Positions 44,690 through 53,717 are shown, counted from the first letter of the stretch. The stretch is 64,000 bases of DNA from Salipiger mangrovisoli (GCF_015223355.1 NZ_JADFFK010000014.1:62001-126000), one strand, 5' to 3'. The notes: generated by a model from the sequence alone, not told the origin. Numbers and translations: made by a program.

Positions 44690-46168
44690 TCAGAACTGGA
44701 AGTAGAGGAAGGGGGTGGAAGAGGCTTCGGCGATGCGGAGAACGCAGGCGACCAGCAAGACTGCGATCACGAAGCTGGACAGAACCGCACCCAGGGTATT
44801 GGTCGAAGCGACGCTGGCCGCGCCTCCCGATCCGGCCACCTCGGGGGTGCTGCCGCCCATCGTGCCACCCGGCGCGCTGGCCCATACGGACCGCACCCAG
44901 AGGTTCAGCCTCGGCTCGAAGGCGGCGATCAGCAGCGCGATGCACAGGAAGATCAGCTGTTCGGTCCGGATTTGCACCGCGATGTCGAAGGGCATCACCA
45001 TGCCGTGCAGTCCAACCATCCCCGCGAGCATATCCAGGGCCTGTCCCATGTCCGCCGCCCGGAAGAACACCCAGCCGATCAGCACCACCAGCAGGGTTCG
45101 CGCCAGGGACAGCGGGCCGTCTCCGCGCGGCACGAAGCGGGCGCGCTCCAGGGCCAGCCAGGTTCCGTGCCAGACACCCCAGACCAGGAAGGTCCAGTTT
45201 GCGCCGTGCCACATGCCACCCAGCACCATCACGATCCACAGGTTGAAGTAGGTCCGTGCAGTGCCGTGACGGTTGCCGCCGAGCGGGATGTAGAGGTAGT
45301 CGCGCAGCCAGACCGACAGCGAGATGTGCCAACGGCGCCAGAACTCGGTGATCGACCGCGAGATGTAGGGCGTCGCGAAGTTCTCGGTGAAGCGAAAGCC
45401 CATCATCATGCCGAGGCCGATCGCCATGTCGGAGTAGCCCGAGAAGTCGAAGTAAAGCTGCAGCATGTAGGCCACGGCGCCGAGCCAGGCGAGCGGGGAA
45501 GCCGGGTCAGGATTGTTGAAGGCCAGGTCCGCCAGCGGTGCCACGGCATCGGCCAGCAGGACCTTCTTGGACAGGCCGATCACGAAACGCGCCATGCCGT
45601 CGGTGAACATCTCGGACGTATGGCGGCGGTCGCGAAACTGGTCGGCGAGATCCTTGAAGCGCAGGATGGGCCCGGCGATCAGCTGCGGGAACAGCGCGAT
45701 GAAGGCCGCGAAGTCGATCAGGCCGGTGTCCGCCGGCGCGTCCTTGCGCCAGACATCGACGAGGTAGGAAATCGACTGGAAGACGTAGAAGCTGACGCCG
45801 ATCGGCAGGATGATCTGCCAGTGAAAGCCGATCTGATCCGGCGTCGTACCGAAGGCCCCGGTCAGGCTGTCCATGAAGAAGCCGAGATACTTGAAGATCC
45901 CCAGCACACCCAGGTTGCCGACGAGACCCAGCACCAGCCACGGCTTTGCCCGCCCCTCGTCCCGGCGCTTGTCGACCATGCGCCCGCAGATCCAGGTGAA
46001 GACCGTGGTCGCGATGAGCAGGAACAGGAAGTCGATCCGCCACCAGCCATAGAAGGCGTAGCTGCCCAGAAGGATTGTAAGGTTACGACCTTTGGACGGG
46101 GTCAGGTAATAGGCCACCAGGAAGAGCGGCAGAAAGAGGAAGAGGAAGGTTTCGGAAGCGAAGACCAT
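44690..46168 (-). CDS. algI: MBOAT acetyl-transfer membrane protein AlgI
   Basis: A 492-residue membrane-bound O-acyltransferase with about a dozen membrane helices. The family landmarks are MVFASETFLFLFLPLFLVAY, FPQLIAGPILRF, LYFDFSGYSDMAIGLG, EFWRRWHISLSVWLRDYLYI and the catalytic His in LGGMWHGANWTF. AlgI moves acetyl groups from a cytoplasmic donor across the inner membrane to AlgJ and AlgX. The C-terminal loop (about 425-450) is a low-complexity Gly/Ser/Ala insert before the final helix. The ribosome site is AAGGGATC, just upstream. Confidence 0.92.
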   Translation of the reverse strand: MVFASETFLFLFLPLFLVAYYLTPSKGRNLTILLGSYAFYGWWRIDFLFLLIATTVFTWICGRMVDKRRDEGRAKPWLVLGLVGNLGVLGIFKYLGFFMDSLTGAFGTTPDQIGFHWQIILPIGVSFYVFQSISYLVDVWRKDAPADTGLIDFAAFIALFPQLIAGPILRFKDLADQFRDRRHTSEMFTDGMARFVIGLSKKVLLADAVAPLADLAFNNPDPASPLAWLGAVAYMLQLYFDFSGYSDMAIGLGMMMGFRFTENFATPYISRSITEFWRRWHISLSVWLRDYLYIPLGGNRHGTARTYFNLWIVMVLGGMWHGANWTFLVWGVWHGTWLALERARFVPRGDGPLSLARTLLVVLIGWVFFRAADMGQALDMLAGMVGLHGMVMPFDIAVQIRTEQLIFLCIALLIAAFEPRLNLWVRSVWASAPGGTMGGSTPEVAGSGGAASVASTNTLGAVLSSFVIAVLLVACVLRIAEASSTPFLYFQF

Positions 46169-46170
46169 TG

Positions 46171-47838
46171 TCAGATCCCTTCACACGCGGTGGATGCGGC
46201 CTGCCGTGTGCCGTTGGAGAAGTTGAAAGATTGATTTTCCTTGCGCGCCGCCAGCCATGCGGTCTGGTTCAGGCCAAGCTCCCCCCCCAGAAGACGGGGC
46301 ATCTGGTTCGGCAGGCGGTTGCCTTCCAGCGTGAGGTCGGACAGCCCCGCGCCACGCACGCCTTCGCGATTGCGCCCGATCAGGTTGCCCGCGAGGGCCA
46401 GCTTGCTTCCCGGCAATTGGTCCGACATCGCGACGCCCGCAGCGCCGTTGAACAGCGCAACGTTCCCACGTGCTTTGATATCGCCGGTCCGGCTCAGCTC
46501 GATGCCATTGCCGCCGGATGACAGGACGAGGTTCGAGAGCAGCTCGCTGCAGGTTGTCCCGCGCAGTTCGATCCCGGTTCCTGCGGCGCTGGCCACGACG
46601 TTTCCGTCGATTGTCAGCGCGCGGCTGAAACCGTCGATCAGAATGCCTTTGCCCTTGGCCGAGGAGATTGTGTTGCTTTCGATGCGCGCACCCGAGAGGT
46701 TGCGCAGGTGCATCGCCGCGTAGAGGCCGGGCGTCGTCATGCGGTTGCCGGAGACAAGCGCGCGCGGGCTGCCTTCGACCTTCAGGCCGCCAGCGTAGTT
46801 CCCTGCAAAATCGTTGCCGCTCACAACGGTGTCCTGAACACCGGTGACCGCGACAAGATGGACGTCGTCGAACCGGCTGTTGAGAATGCGGGAAGCCTGC
46901 TCCGGCTGGTACAGCAGACCAGCGGAAATCGAGAGCCCGGACATGCTGTCGGCCTGTCCGGCATCCCGGTCCGCAACGGCGCCGAGACCAACGAAGCGGG
47001 CGTGGTTCGACCGGAAGACCCCCTGCCCCGCCACCGCGACAAACGGTGCGAACTGCGAGACGCGAGGGTTGTGCGATGTGGTCGACGCGATCGTTGCGCC
47101 ATCGACCGACATTTCACCAAACGCGAGCAGGTATGCGCCGTCTTCACGCGACAGATAGAGAGTCTCGCCTTCGCTGAGCCGCAGGCTCGCACCCGGCCAG
47201 ATGACCAGCGGCCGCGTCAGGATAACGCCCCCTTCCGCACGCATGATCCCCGGTGTCCGAGCCTCAATCAGGCCGTCGATCGTCGCGGCACCCTTTTCGA
47301 GGTAGGTCGCGTCATCACCGTCCGAAGCGGACTCGATTGCGCCGGTCGCGACCGGACCCGACAGCGACGTGAAGCGGGTCAGGGCCAGGGCCGCTGAACC
47401 CGTCGAAAGCTCCGGCACCCCCGACACGGTCGGGAATGCCCCGCTTTGCGACGGCGCGTGCTCTGTCGTATCACCGCCGTCCCCTTCGAGGCCGAGCTCC
47501 GCCCACAGGAGGCGTGCAGCTTCCCGAAGGCTGTCTGCGTCGGAAGACTGAGCCAGAGCCGCCAAATCGCCCGAGGGAACACCCGAGAGCACGAGGCCCG
47601 TGAGACGATCGCTCGACAGAGCGCCAAGCGACGCAGCCGCCGGTTTGCGAGCCTCCATGTGAAGGCTCGATTTGGGCGTGGTCACGATCGGCCCCAATCG
47701 CTCGGCGGCCAGGGCAGCTGTGCCGCCGAAGACCACCGCGGTTCCGATCATCAAGCCCATGAGAACCCCACATGTGCCTTGACGGGCGCGGGCCGAGCCG
47801 ATCACGGACGGCGGCATGGGGGACAAACGCTGCTGCAT
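46171..47838 (-). CDS. periplasmic parallel beta-helix protein, AlgG-like
   Basis: A 555-residue protein with a signal peptide (cleavage near AALAAE), a roughly 170-residue N-terminal region and a right-handed beta-helix (about 200-520) of short repeats such as NSRFDDVHLVAVTGVQDTVV, SGNDFAGNYAGGLKVEG, SNTISSAKGKGILIDGF and GNVVASAAGTGIELRG. In alginate operons this place is held by the mannuronan C5-epimerase AlgG, which has the same fold. I cannot find the catalytic DPHD motif of AlgG, so epimerase activity is not supported; it might be a divergent epimerase, a lyase or a structural part. The start (47838) has AGAGG 8 bases upstream. It ends 2 bases before algI. Confidence 0.65.
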   Translation of the reverse strand: MQQRLSPMPPSVIGSARARQGTCGVLMGLMIGTAVVFGGTAALAAERLGPIVTTPKSSLHMEARKPAAASLGALSSDRLTGLVLSGVPSGDLAALAQSSDADSLREAARLLWAELGLEGDGGDTTEHAPSQSGAFPTVSGVPELSTGSAALALTRFTSLSGPVATGAIESASDGDDATYLEKGAATIDGLIEARTPGIMRAEGGVILTRPLVIWPGASLRLSEGETLYLSREDGAYLLAFGEMSVDGATIASTTSHNPRVSQFAPFVAVAGQGVFRSNHARFVGLGAVADRDAGQADSMSGLSISAGLLYQPEQASRILNSRFDDVHLVAVTGVQDTVVSGNDFAGNYAGGLKVEGSPRALVSGNRMTTPGLYAAMHLRNLSGARIESNTISSAKGKGILIDGFSRALTIDGNVVASAAGTGIELRGTTCSELLSNLVLSSGGNGIELSRTGDIKARGNVALFNGAAGVAMSDQLPGSKLALAGNLIGRNREGVRGAGLSDLTLEGNRLPNQMPRLLGGELGLNQTAWLAARKENQSFNFSNGTRQAASTACEGI

Positions 47839-47858
47839 CACTTCTACCTCTCTGGCGA

Positions 47859-49364
47859 TCAGGCCGCGCCGAGCGTTCCGTTGGCAGCGTTGCTGGCCGC
47901 CATGTCGTCAAGCTTCGCCTCGATCTGGCCAAGTTCCTCGATCTCAGCCTCGGTTTTCGCGAGGTCGACAACCTGCTCGCCAAGCGCTTTCAGCTCGGGA
48001 ACGGTGACGTGCAGCAGGACGAAGGGCTCTTCGCCGTCGTTGACCAGCGGCATCGAGTAGTCCGGATCGATGACGACGGAGACACCGGCTTTCAGGCGCT
48101 TGATGCCAGTGGGCAGCTCGCACTCGGCATTCCCCGAAACGGCTGTCAGGACCGAGATCCCGTGGCCGGTTCCGTTGACCATAAGCCTGCCGCCCTTCTC
48201 GACACTCAGCATGTCCATTTCGCAGCTGCCGGAGTCGCGCAGGCGCTCGATCTGGCCCCACGGCATGTCGCGGCGGCGGTGGCTGGCAACCTCGACCCGC
48301 TTGCGTTCCTTGAGCTGCTCGACGATCTTCTTGACGTCCTGGCTATGGTTGCGGCTTGCCAGGAGCAGCGCGTCCGCCGTGTCGACAACGATCACATCAT
48401 CAAGGCCGATCACGGCGACCAGGCGGTCCTCGGAGCGGATCAGCGAATTGGACGTCTCGTGGGTGATGACATCGCCCTGGGTGACATTGCCGTTGCCGGC
48501 CTTCTCGGAAATCGAGTGAACGGAGTTCCACGCACCCACGTCATCCCACTTGATCCCCGGCAGCGGTGCCAGCGAAATGCGGTCGGAGCGTTCAAAGATC
48601 AGGCGTTCCGTCGGTTCATTCGACGACCGGACAAAGGCCAGCTCCTCGAGGATCGACGCACCAAGCTCATCGAAATGCGCCTTGGCCACCGCTTCGGAGA
48701 CGGCCGCAAGCGTGCCCTGATCGTAGCGGGCAAATTCGCTGACCAGAAGATCGGCGCGCAGCATGGAGATGCCCGAAGCCCAGTAGGACCCGCCTGCATC
48801 CAGCAGCGCGGTTGCGTCTTCCAGAGGCGGCTTCTCGATGAACTTCGAGACGTGGTGCAGCCCGGCGTAGTTTCCGAAGGCACCGCCATCGGTGATGTAG
48901 CCGTAGCCCGTTTCCGGATAGCTGGGCTCGACACCGAAGGTGATGATGCGGCCGTTGTCGGCAGCATCTGCCATCGACATGATGATGCGGTTGATGTCGC
49001 CGGTGATGATGTGATCGGACGGCAGAACCAGCAGCAGGGCATCCGGATCGTTGCGCAGGGCGAAGAGCGCTGCGGCCAGTACCGCCGGGCCCGTGTTCCG
49101 GCCGATCGGCTCGCCGACGATGGTCGCGTCCATGCCGATGCTGCGCATCTGGCGGGCCACGATGGCTGTCTGCTTGGCGTTCGTGACGACGATCGGATTA
49201 CCGAACCCATCAACGTGATGGCGCAGCATGGTCTCCTGGAAGAATGTGTTGGAGCCGGCTCCGCTGACGGACTGGAATTGCTTGGGCTGATCGACACGCG
49301 ACATCGGCCAAAGGCGCGAGCCCATGCCCCCGCAAAGGATCGTCGGAATGATACGATGGGTCAT
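47859..49364 (-). CDS. algA: mannose-1-phosphate guanylyltransferase (AlgA-type) with degenerate isomerase half
   Basis: A 501-residue protein. The N-terminal nucleotidyltransferase (about 1-350) is complete: PTILCGGMGSRLWPMSR, PKQF, EPIGRNTGPAVLAAALFA, VLPSDHII, FIEKPP and SYWASGISMLRAD. It makes GDP-mannose. The C-terminal cupin half (about 365-480) keeps MPWGQIERL. Where the type II phosphomannose isomerase has its metal-binding QxHxxRxEHW cluster, this protein reads GGRLMVNGTGHGISVL, lacking the His/Glu ligands. I therefore expect guanylyltransferase activity only, with isomerase supplied elsewhere. The ribosome site is GGAG, 6 bases before ATG. Confidence 0.83.
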   Translation of the reverse strand: MTHRIIPTILCGGMGSRLWPMSRVDQPKQFQSVSGAGSNTFFQETMLRHHVDGFGNPIVVTNAKQTAIVARQMRSIGMDATIVGEPIGRNTGPAVLAAALFALRNDPDALLLVLPSDHIITGDINRIIMSMADAADNGRIITFGVEPSYPETGYGYITDGGAFGNYAGLHHVSKFIEKPPLEDATALLDAGGSYWASGISMLRADLLVSEFARYDQGTLAAVSEAVAKAHFDELGASILEELAFVRSSNEPTERLIFERSDRISLAPLPGIKWDDVGAWNSVHSISEKAGNGNVTQGDVITHETSNSLIRSEDRLVAVIGLDDVIVVDTADALLLASRNHSQDVKKIVEQLKERKRVEVASHRRRDMPWGQIERLRDSGSCEMDMLSVEKGGRLMVNGTGHGISVLTAVSGNAECELPTGIKRLKAGVSVVIDPDYSMPLVNDGEEPFVLLHVTVPELKALGEQVVDLAKTEAEIEELGQIEAKLDDMAASNAANGTLGAA

Positions 49365-49367
49365 TTG

Positions 49368-50495
49368 TTACTCCACGCTTGCAAATTTGGTTGCGATTGC
49401 GCCACGGATCCCGTCGAGACCATTGGCGAAGGGGTAGTCGCGTTCGATCGTCAGGCGGGCCAGTTGTCCGGCGCGACCGGCGTCGATGCTGGCTTCGGGA
49501 ACAAGATCGATGAACAGGGGGCGGCCCGAGGTATCTGCTGCCGCCGACGACAGAGAGGCCTCGTCCGCATGGGTCGTGATCGACGTGCCATCGGCGAAGC
49601 GGGCCTCGATGCCGCGCGCCTCGGCCAGTGAGTACAGCTGCTCCGGCTCCACCCGCACTTTGAGGATCAGCGGGGCATCGGCCTGGGAAATCTTCAGCAC
49701 GGGCTGGCCGGCCTGAACCGTCGCGCCCAGTTCCGGACCCGCCGAGATGGCCGTGCAGTCGTCGCAGGGCATCGCCACCGACAGCGTCTCGCCGGAGGTT
49801 GCGCGGATCGAGAAGGCGACCTCCCCCATCGACGCTTCGGTATCGAGATAGTCGATCTGGCCGGCATCGATCGCCGTCAGGGCGCGACCCGCCGTTTCAA
49901 CCCGTGCCGGGGCAACGACGTGGTCGACGAAGAAGCGGTCATGGACCAGCCATGCAGCGCCACCGATCAGGGCAATCGTCGCGGTTGCGACCAGAAGGCC
50001 GTTGCCTATGGTCCGGAGCGCGCCGCCGCCGCCATTGGTCGCCTGCTTGCCACCTTTCGACGGCTTGTTCGGCTGAAGAGCGACACCCAGGACGCGCCCC
50101 ATCGAGACCACGTCTCCTGCGATGTAGGAATTCAGCACATGCCGGAGCTGCGGCAGATGCGGGCCGGTCGGATCGATGAAGGTGACCTCGATCTCGCCGT
50201 TTCCGGGATTGATGTCGGTGATGCGCCCCTCGACCGCGATGGCCAGTTGGAAGGCCTCGAAGGGGAACGAAAGACGCAGCAGGCGGTCATGCCCGACGAG
50301 GTTCGGATCGGCCAGGCCGGTCAGCTTGACGCCGGCCAGAGAAACGCCCGCCCCTTGGTACTGCCGACCGTCGATCTCTGCCGCGAAGGGAAGCTCCATC
50401 ATCGGATGATCGCTGGGTAGACTTGTCGCCGGCACATGGTGCAGGCGGCCGCTGCCCCCGTCGATCTGGCTGGTATCTGCGTGTGTAATGGACAT
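49368..50495 (-). CDS. alg44: Alg44-like PilZ/membrane-fusion polymerase subunit
   Basis: A 375-residue protein with Alg44 order: an N-terminal PilZ-like domain (about 25-125, ending LRHVLNSYIAGDVVSMGRVL, very close in layout to Alg44), one membrane helix (about 165-187), then a periplasmic HlyD/membrane-fusion-like beta region (about 190-375). In Pseudomonas the PilZ domain binds c-di-GMP to switch on Alg8. Here the RxxxR motif is missing (SDHPM at the matching place) and the second motif is GVSLAG instead of DxSxxG. Binding is therefore doubtful and polymerisation may be regulated differently. It lies between alg8 and algA. Confidence 0.8.
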   Translation of the reverse strand: MSITHADTSQIDGGSGRLHHVPATSLPSDHPMMELPFAAEIDGRQYQGAGVSLAGVKLTGLADPNLVGHDRLLRLSFPFEAFQLAIAVEGRITDINPGNGEIEVTFIDPTGPHLPQLRHVLNSYIAGDVVSMGRVLGVALQPNKPSKGGKQATNGGGGALRTIGNGLLVATATIALIGGAAWLVHDRFFVDHVVAPARVETAGRALTAIDAGQIDYLDTEASMGEVAFSIRATSGETLSVAMPCDDCTAISAGPELGATVQAGQPVLKISQADAPLILKVRVEPEQLYSLAEARGIEARFADGTSITTHADEASLSSAAADTSGRPLFIDLVPEASIDAGRAGQLARLTIERDYPFANGLDGIRGAIATKFASVE

Positions 50496-50553
50496 GGTGG
50501 GTTCTCCCTTTGCGGGCTACGGCAATTTGAGGACTTGCGGGTCTGGGAAGGGT

Positions 50554-52041
50554 TCAGCGCAGGACGCCGGAGAGGAACAGGGTGGCCAGGGCGAGCCAGC
50601 CCAGTGCCAGAGAGTGAACGAAGGTCGAGGAGTAGGCCCGGACGCGCTGTCCGAGTGGAGGACGGGCCGCCTTGCTGGCGCTCCCCCCTGGCTGACGGGT
50701 CCATTTCTGGCGGTCGAGCCGGAAGAGGATGTAGCTCTTGACGGTTGCTCCGAAGACCTGGCTGAACCAGAGCAGGAACGGGTAGGTGATCGGAAACCCG
50801 GGTTCGCGGACCAAAGAGAGGATCCAGCAGAACACGTAGCGGGTGAACAGGACCCACGCGACATAGGCTGGCAGGACCATCACATCGACGAAGAGCGTCC
50901 CCCAGATCACGGACAGGGGGCCCGCGATGGTCGTCCAGATACCCAGGCGCTGATCCAGAAGCGCCCATTTGGTGTAGTATCCGATGGTCGAGGTGCTCAG
51001 GGCCAGGGCCCGGCCGTTGGTCCGCAGCATGTTGCCGAACCAGCGCACCATCAGCGTTATCGCGCTGTCCATGAAGCCGGGCTTGGGCTGGCTTTCCATC
51101 GAAACCGAAGCGACATCCGGCAGGTAGCGCATCAGGTACCCGTTGGCGAGCAACCAGAACCAGGTGGATTTGTCGTCACCGGTCAAGAACTTAACGGTGC
51201 CGAGGCGCCAATGTTCGATACTGTCCGATTGCACCTGGGCAATGAAGCCCGGGTCGGTCAGGAGATCGGCGCGGAATACCGACATGCGTCCGGTCAAAGT
51301 CAGCACCCGCCCCGACAGGCCCTGCGAAGACATCATCATCTGCCGTTGCGAGAAGCGGAGATTGTACCAATCGCGGAACAGGCCGGGTTCGGGAGTTTCC
51401 GCGATCTCGTCGGTCGTCAGGGCACCCACGCGCGGATCGGTGAAGAACGGGGCCGAGGTCTCGACGATATCGACCGGGACACAGGTGTCGCCATCGGCCA
51501 CCACCACGATGTCATGCCGGGTCGGGCTCATCCGCGAGATAAGTCGATAGGAGCGCGCAAGGGCATCACGCTTGCCGGTCCCCGGTATCCGGTCGAGGTG
51601 AAGCTGAACCCGCGACAGGTCCACGTCCCGGGGCATCAGGTCCCAGATCTTCCGGATCAGCGTCTCGTCGGCCAGATCGACGACCGAGACCACGATCGTT
51701 GCCCCGCCTCGAGACGCAGCCGCGGCACGAAAGATCGAGCGATAGACGCGCGTGGTAACATCCGGCTCGATCTTGAAGGACGTCACCAGGAAATAGGCAT
51801 GCGCCGGTGCGGGCAGCGCGCCATAGGCTCTTTCCGCCCGCGCCCGGAGGCGCGGGAAGACGTAGTTGAGATAGATCGCTGCGCGCGTGAAATTCACCGC
51901 CGCCCAGCTGTAGCGCCAGATGCCGATCAGACCGACCACCACGAGGCCCTTGGAGACAGAACTGATATCGGCACCGAGCACAAACACGCTCAGCCAAACC
52001 AGAACCGCGAGGTAGATAATATGCGCAGCGATCCGGGCCAT
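50554..52041 (-). CDS. alg8: mannuronan polymerase Alg8
   Basis: A 495-residue processive family 2 glycosyltransferase, the same length as Pseudomonas Alg8. It has N-terminal membrane helices (about 5-50), a cytoplasmic catalytic domain with DADG-type VVVADGDTCVPVDIVE, the TDE acceptor region and LTGDDKSTWFWLLANGY, and C-terminal membrane helices from about 340 on. It polymerises GDP-mannuronate and moves the chain across the inner membrane with Alg44. The start at 52041 follows the algD stop by one base (TAAGATG); an upstream extension is only algD read in another frame. Confidence 0.88.
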   Translation of the reverse strand: MARIAAHIIYLAVLVWLSVFVLGADISSVSKGLVVVGLIGIWRYSWAAVNFTRAAIYLNYVFPRLRARAERAYGALPAPAHAYFLVTSFKIEPDVTTRVYRSIFRAAAASRGGATIVVSVVDLADETLIRKIWDLMPRDVDLSRVQLHLDRIPGTGKRDALARSYRLISRMSPTRHDIVVVADGDTCVPVDIVETSAPFFTDPRVGALTTDEIAETPEPGLFRDWYNLRFSQRQMMMSSQGLSGRVLTLTGRMSVFRADLLTDPGFIAQVQSDSIEHWRLGTVKFLTGDDKSTWFWLLANGYLMRYLPDVASVSMESQPKPGFMDSAITLMVRWFGNMLRTNGRALALSTSTIGYYTKWALLDQRLGIWTTIAGPLSVIWGTLFVDVMVLPAYVAWVLFTRYVFCWILSLVREPGFPITYPFLLWFSQVFGATVKSYILFRLDRQKWTRQPGGSASKAARPPLGQRVRAYSSTFVHSLALGWLALATLFLSGVLR

Positions 52042-52042
52042 C

Positions 52043-53362
52043 TTACCAGCAGATCCCCTCGTAGGTGCCGTTGGACCGGGCCTTCGCCGAAATCCGGGTG
52101 AGATCGACCATCGGACGGGTTGCCATGGCCGTCTCCAGCGGAGCGACGGTTTCGGCATATTTGTTGCCGACAAGGATGATGTCGCTGTTGGCGATCAGGT
52201 CCTCGATGCTGCCGACCATCTTGTCCTTCAGGTCGAGGCCGTAGTCATTGCCACGGCCGGCTGCGGAGTGATTGTTCTGATAAGCCTCGTTGACGAACGG
52301 ATCGTAGACCGCGATCTCCTTGCCATCTCCCAGAAGCTTCGATGCCAGAGTCGCCAGCGGGCTTTCGCGCAGGTCGTCGGTACCCGGCTTGAAGCTGATG
52401 CCCACCATGCCGACCTTCTTGGCACCGCTCTTCTCGATCATCTGCTCGGCGCGTTTGATCTGCGCCTCGTTGGCGATCAGAACCGCATCGAGGATCGGCG
52501 TATCAAGACCCTTCGCGTCGCCCAGGGCACGCAGGGCACGGACATCTTTCGGCAGGCAGGAACCGCCGAAAGCGAAGCCGGGACGCATGAAATACGGGCT
52601 CATCGCGGCTTTATTGTCGGAGCAGAGGATTTTCATCACCAACTGCCCGTCAATATCATTCGCCTTGGCGATGTTGCCGATTTCGTTTGCGTAGGACACT
52701 TTCACAGCGCGCCAGGAATTGGAGGTGTATTTCACCATTTCCGCGGTACGCAGATCGACCGAATTGATCGACCCTTTGATATCCTTGTTCAATGCGGTCA
52801 GGAATGCACCCGTCACCTTGTCCAAAGACCCGAAGACGATCAGTCCCGGTTCCTTGTGATCTTCGATTGCGGTCGACTCACGCAGGAATTCCGGGTAGTA
52901 ACCGACGCCGAAATCTACGCCAGCCTTCATTCCAGATGCTGCCTCGAGGGTCGGAATACAGGTGCCTTCCATGGAGCCCGGCACGATGGTCGAGCGCATG
53001 ATGACCGAATACCAGGTATCCTGAGCCTTGATCGCTTCGCCGAGCTGGGTGCAGGCGGCTGCCACGTAGTCCAGACCGACCGAACCGTCGGGAGCCGAAG
53101 GGGTTCCGACACATACGAAACATGCTTCAGTTTTCGTAACAGCCTCGGCGATTGACGTTGTCGCGATGAGTTTTCCGGCGGCCACGACCTCTGCGATCAG
53201 TTCCGGGAGGCCCTCTTCAACGATCGGCGACATGCCGGCATTGATGGCGTCGACCTTCCCCGGGTCGACATCTACGGCGACGACATTGTGGCCGTCGCGT
53301 GCCAGACAGGCGGCCGAAACTGCCCCGACATACCCAATTCCGATTACTGCGATGTTTGCCAT
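52043..53362 (-). CDS. algD: GDP-mannose 6-dehydrogenase
   Basis: A 439-residue dehydrogenase of the UDP-glucose/GDP-mannose family. The NAD-binding start is MANIAVIGIGYVGAVSAACL, followed by CVGTPSAPDGSVGLDYV, GVGYYPEFLRESTAIED, the catalytic Cys in FAFGGSCLPKDVRAL and GISFKPGTDDLRESP. Its size and detail match AlgD, which makes GDP-mannuronic acid, the committed step. It is the first gene of the twelve-gene operon. The ribosome site is AAGGA, 7 bases before ATG. About 330 bases upstream hold two inverted repeats and the terminator of the LuxR-type regulator. Confidence 0.92.
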   Translation of the reverse strand: MANIAVIGIGYVGAVSAACLARDGHNVVAVDVDPGKVDAINAGMSPIVEEGLPELIAEVVAAGKLIATTSIAEAVTKTEACFVCVGTPSAPDGSVGLDYVAAACTQLGEAIKAQDTWYSVIMRSTIVPGSMEGTCIPTLEAASGMKAGVDFGVGYYPEFLRESTAIEDHKEPGLIVFGSLDKVTGAFLTALNKDIKGSINSVDLRTAEMVKYTSNSWRAVKVSYANEIGNIAKANDIDGQLVMKILCSDNKAAMSPYFMRPGFAFGGSCLPKDVRALRALGDAKGLDTPILDAVLIANEAQIKRAEQMIEKSGAKKVGMVGISFKPGTDDLRESPLATLASKLLGDGKEIAVYDPFVNEAYQNNHSAAGRGNDYGLDLKDKMVGSIEDLIANSDIILVGNKYAETVAPLETAMATRPMVDLTRISAKARSNGTYEGICW

Positions 53363-53691
53363 TCGGCATTCCTTTCAGGGTTTGATCAAACCTGAAGCGA
53401 CGAGATATTCGCCCCCTCCGGAAACTGTTCCATCACGCATTAGCGCCTCACACGGATCAGCGGCTTTTCGCCACGCGCCTTCACGTTGCAGGATCAAGGT
53501 ATTCTTGCTGCAGCTGCAAAACAGTCGGGAGAAACCCTCTTTGTGTCAGGATTGCGCTTATTTTTTGTGGTAACTTTTCCCACAAAAGCTCCATTTTCCT
53601 GACGTCGTGGCGAAATCATGTCAGGAAAATCCTTAGGCGGGAACTTTCCTACATCTGGCGTGTTTAGTGACATTTCACGCCGACGCAGGCA
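53363..53691 (-). promoter_or_regulatory. algD promoter region with inverted repeats
   Basis: A gene-free stretch, more A/T-rich than the flanks, that must hold the operon promoter. Two perfect inverted repeats were seen: TTTTGTGG/CCACAAAA (53563-53570 and 53580-53587, 9-base spacer) and TTTTCCTGAC/GTCAGGAAAA (53594-53603 and 53620-53629, 16-base spacer). A further GTCAGGA copy lies at 53545-53551. They are good operator candidates. I could not assign -35/-10 elements. Confidence 0.5.
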
Positions 53692-53692
53692 C

Positions 53693-53717
53693 AAAAAAAG
53701 ACGCCTCTGGCGTCTTT
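53693..53717 (-). terminator. intrinsic terminator of the LuxR-type gene
   Basis: AAAGACGCC-TCT-GGCGTCTTT is a perfect 9-base stem with a 3-base loop. Read on the minus strand it ends in a run of seven T residues, just after the LuxR-type stop. It separates that gene from the algD operon. Confidence 0.85.

Noticed and set aside
44651-49631. Long plus-strand open frames opposite algJ-algI and algA/alg44
   Set aside because: These are shadows with His/Arg/Gln-rich composition; the minus strand has clear Alg family motifs and coupled starts.
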